A DNA stretch of 64,000 nucleotides. Origin: Pseudomonas indica NBRC 103045. Lineage in GTDB: Bacteria > Pseudomonadota > Gammaproteobacteria > Pseudomonadales > Pseudomonadaceae. The notes under the pieces were generated by a model, which saw nothing but the letters and a program-made list of their open reading frames with translations, had not been told where the DNA came from and made no database searches. The stretch covers positions 1 through 64,000 of the forward strand of contig NZ_BDAC01000002.1 in NCBI RefSeq assembly GCF_002091635.1. The letters run 5' to 3'. Below, one piece after another: positions 62,480 to 64,000 of the stretch (position 1 is its first letter; each line of letters begins with the position of its first letter). Both the position numbers and the translations under genes were made by a program.

Positions 62480-63091
62480 CTATCCATCGATTTCCACGCG
62501 CAGGCTGGCATCGCCCAGCAAGCGCGCACCATCCAATACCGTCCATTGCGTCGGTGTCACCCCGAGCAGATAGCTGGCCCGGACGCCGGTCAGGCTGGCC
62601 ATGCCGCTCTGCAAGGTGGCTTTCTCCAAGGACTGGATGCCCAGTACCCGGTCGACCAGCAGACCGAATTCCATCGACTCGTCCTGCAGTACGACGAGGA
62701 AGTTCTTGTCGGCCAGCCCGCTGACCGGCAATTCGAAGAGGATGCGCAGGTCCAGCACCGAGACGATGCGGCCGCGCACGTTGACGATACCCAGCACGTA
62801 GGCGGGCGTTCCGGGTAACGGGGTGTACTGGGCGAGCGGCAGGACCTCCGCCACGTGCCGGCTCTCCACGGCATAGGTCTCGCCGCCGAGGCTGAACGCC
62901 AGGACTTCCAGGAACGCATCCGGTACTTCCTGCTCCGGGCGCCGGGCCCATTCCCGGGTTCGTTCCAGCAGACGTTGCTCGCGTTCCTCGGCACTGAGGG
63001 CGAAGCCACTTTCGATGCGCCGCTCCAGCTCGTCCAGGCTTTGGCGGATGCGCGTCCAGGCCGCCGCATCACGGTTATCGGGGTTGGCCAC
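62480..63091 (-). CDS. CheW-like coupling protein
   Basis: 203 residues. A charged helical N-terminal extension (about 1-65) precedes a CheW domain (FLEVLAFSLGGETYAVESRHVAEVLPL ... GIVNVRGRIVSVLDLRILFEL ... LVDRVLGI). It couples the receptor to CheA. The extended form resembles WspD. Its start overlaps the cheR end by 17 bases. Confidence 0.93.
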   Translation of the reverse strand: MANPDNRDAAAWTRIRQSLDELERRIESGFALSAEEREQRLLERTREWARRPEQEVPDAFLEVLAFSLGGETYAVESRHVAEVLPLAQYTPLPGTPAYVLGIVNVRGRIVSVLDLRILFELPVSGLADKNFLVVLQDESMEFGLLVDRVLGIQSLEKATLQSGMASLTGVRASYLLGVTPTQWTVLDGARLLGDASLRVEIDG

Positions 63092-64000
63092 GGCCCTGTT
63101 CCTCCCTGAGTTGTTCGCAGAGGCGCCGCAACTGGCCGCCGCTCATGCCATCGCCATGGGGAACCGGGGCGTCCTCCGGCAGCCGGACGAGCAGTTCCAG
63201 ACACACCCGCAAGGCCTTGTCGGCAGCGGCCGGGTTGCCTGCTTCACGCATCAGGCGGGCCTGCAGGAAATGCCCGAGGATGAAGTCCGGGTCCAGGTAG
63301 AGGGCTTTCTGCAGGGCCTGTCGGGCGGCCTTGGTGGAGCCGTTCTGGTGTGCGAGCAAGGCCAGCAGCCAATAGCAGGTCGCCGAGTCCGGCTCCAGGC
63401 TCAGGGCACGTTGCAGCCAGTTCTCGGCCTCGACCGCCTGTTGCTGGTCGGCCCAGCAACGCGCCATCAGTTGGCAGGCGCGGCTTTTCTCGGCCACGCC
63501 GAGGGATGGTAGCGACAGGTAGTCGAGCAGGTGTTGCCGGGCCTGGTCGTAATGGCCGCCGGCATAGGCCGCGCAGGCTTGTTCCCAATGACGCTCCGAT
63601 TGCGCCGGCGCCGCCAGGGGCTGTCGCTCCGGCTCGCTCCGAGGCACCGGAATGTGTGGGGCGATTGGAGCGCGACGTCGAGGCGTGGGGGCGTCGTACG
63701 TCGCCTCTGCACGCGGGCTGCTCGCTTGCTGCCGTACCAAAGCGTAGTTGCTGGCCGCCCAGCGCCCGCGCAGTCCGGCCTGGGTGGCGATGCCCGCCTC
63801 CACCGCGCTGAGCAACAGCAGACCGTCGTCGCTCAGGCAACGGAGCAAGCCTTCCAGCGCCTTCGTGGCCTGTTCCGGGGAGAAATACATCAGCACGTTG
63901 CGGCAGAGAATCAGGTCCAGGCCGGCGAAGCCCTGGCTCGGGTTGGGCAAGGCGCCGCTGGCCAGGTTGTAGCGGACGAAACGGATGCGTCCGCGCCAGG
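63075..64000 (-). CDS. CheR methyltransferase with TPR repeats, N-terminus beyond window edge
   Basis: Only the C-terminal 308 codons are in the window and the frame is open at base 64000. The visible part starts in the SAM-dependent methyltransferase domain (IRFVRYNLASG, then LDLILCRNVLMYFSPEQ, the CheR hallmark). A Pro/Arg-rich linker leads to TPR repeats (AAYAGGHYDQARQHLLDYL, NWLQRALSLEPDSATCYWLLALLAHQNG, QKALYLDPDFILGHFLQARL). CheR-TPR is the WspC architecture. It methylates receptor glutamates opposite to CheB. Confidence 0.92.
   Translation of the reverse strand, partial: WRGRIRFVRYNLASGALPNPSQGFAGLDLILCRNVLMYFSPEQATKALEGLLRCLSDDGLLLLSAVEAGIATQAGLRGRWAASNYALVRQQASSPRAEATYDAPTPRRRAPIAPHIPVPRSEPERQPLAAPAQSERHWEQACAAYAGGHYDQARQHLLDYLSLPSLGVAEKSRACQLMARCWADQQQAVEAENWLQRALSLEPDSATCYWLLALLAHQNGSTKAARQALQKALYLDPDFILGHFLQARLMREAGNPAAADKALRVCLELLVRLPEDAPVPHGDGMSGGQLRRLCEQLREEQGRGQPR

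Noticed and set aside
1-64000. tRNA or rRNA genes
   Set aside because: I saw no cloverleaf-like or ribosomal sequence anywhere in the window.

Overview
The window is a GC-rich chromosomal segment of a Pseudomonas, or a very close relative. The evidence is the layout and protein motifs of an H3-like type VI secretion (T6SS) locus, families of Pseudomonas-type REP elements, DUF2934 and BCCT genes, and the codon usage. All calls come from reading the sequence; no database search was run.

1-16.1 kb is a siderophore-type locus. On the minus strand a five-gene unit runs from 12065 towards the left edge: an Fe(II)/2-oxoglutarate dioxygenase of the SyrP/TauD type, a free-standing condensation domain, a second dioxygenase, a one-module NRPS (C-like/A/T) and a larger NRPS (C-A-T-C-A..., cut by the window edge). 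Divergent from it are a TonB-dependent outer-membrane receptor and a diaminobutyrate-2-oxoglutarate aminotransferase. A good match to a Fur box lies in the shared promoter region. The first complete A domain of the large NRPS reads as a 2,4-diaminobutyrate (Dab) pocket, which fits the Dab-making aminotransferase next door. The likely product is a peptide siderophore containing Dab and probably beta-hydroxylated residues.

16.1-30.6 kb is ordinary accessory metabolism and regulation. It holds a BCCT osmolyte/quaternary-amine transporter, an MFS transporter, a broken EutQ-like cupin gene, a GlxA-type AraC regulator and a dCache chemoreceptor with an amino-acid-binding signature. These are followed by small DUF genes, an AraC regulator with a VOC protein, and an AraC regulator divergent from an operon of one alpha/beta hydrolase and two short-chain dehydrogenases.

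30.6-53.9 kb is a complete T6SS laid out like the P. aeruginosa H3 locus: tssJKLMA on the minus strand, divergent from tssBC-hcp-tssEFG-clpV-vgrG. Between clpV and vgrG sits a lower-GC gene for an endonuclease/exonuclease/phosphatase (EEP) fold protein, the best effector candidate. After vgrG comes a variable, REP-rich patch: a YwqK/MORN-repeat protein, a BRO-N protein with a long structured-looking leader, a decayed ywqK fragment, a Tat-exported protein, a PAAR-like DUF4280 protein and an unknown protein starting MGNCIGG.

53.9-64 kb is a chemosensory operon on the minus strand (cheR-TPR, cheW, mcp, hybrid cheA-REC, cheB). It ends in a 1192-residue REC-GAF-PAS-PAS-GGDEF-EAL-REC protein, so the output is probably cyclic-di-GMP rather than flagellar switching, by analogy with Wsp-type systems.
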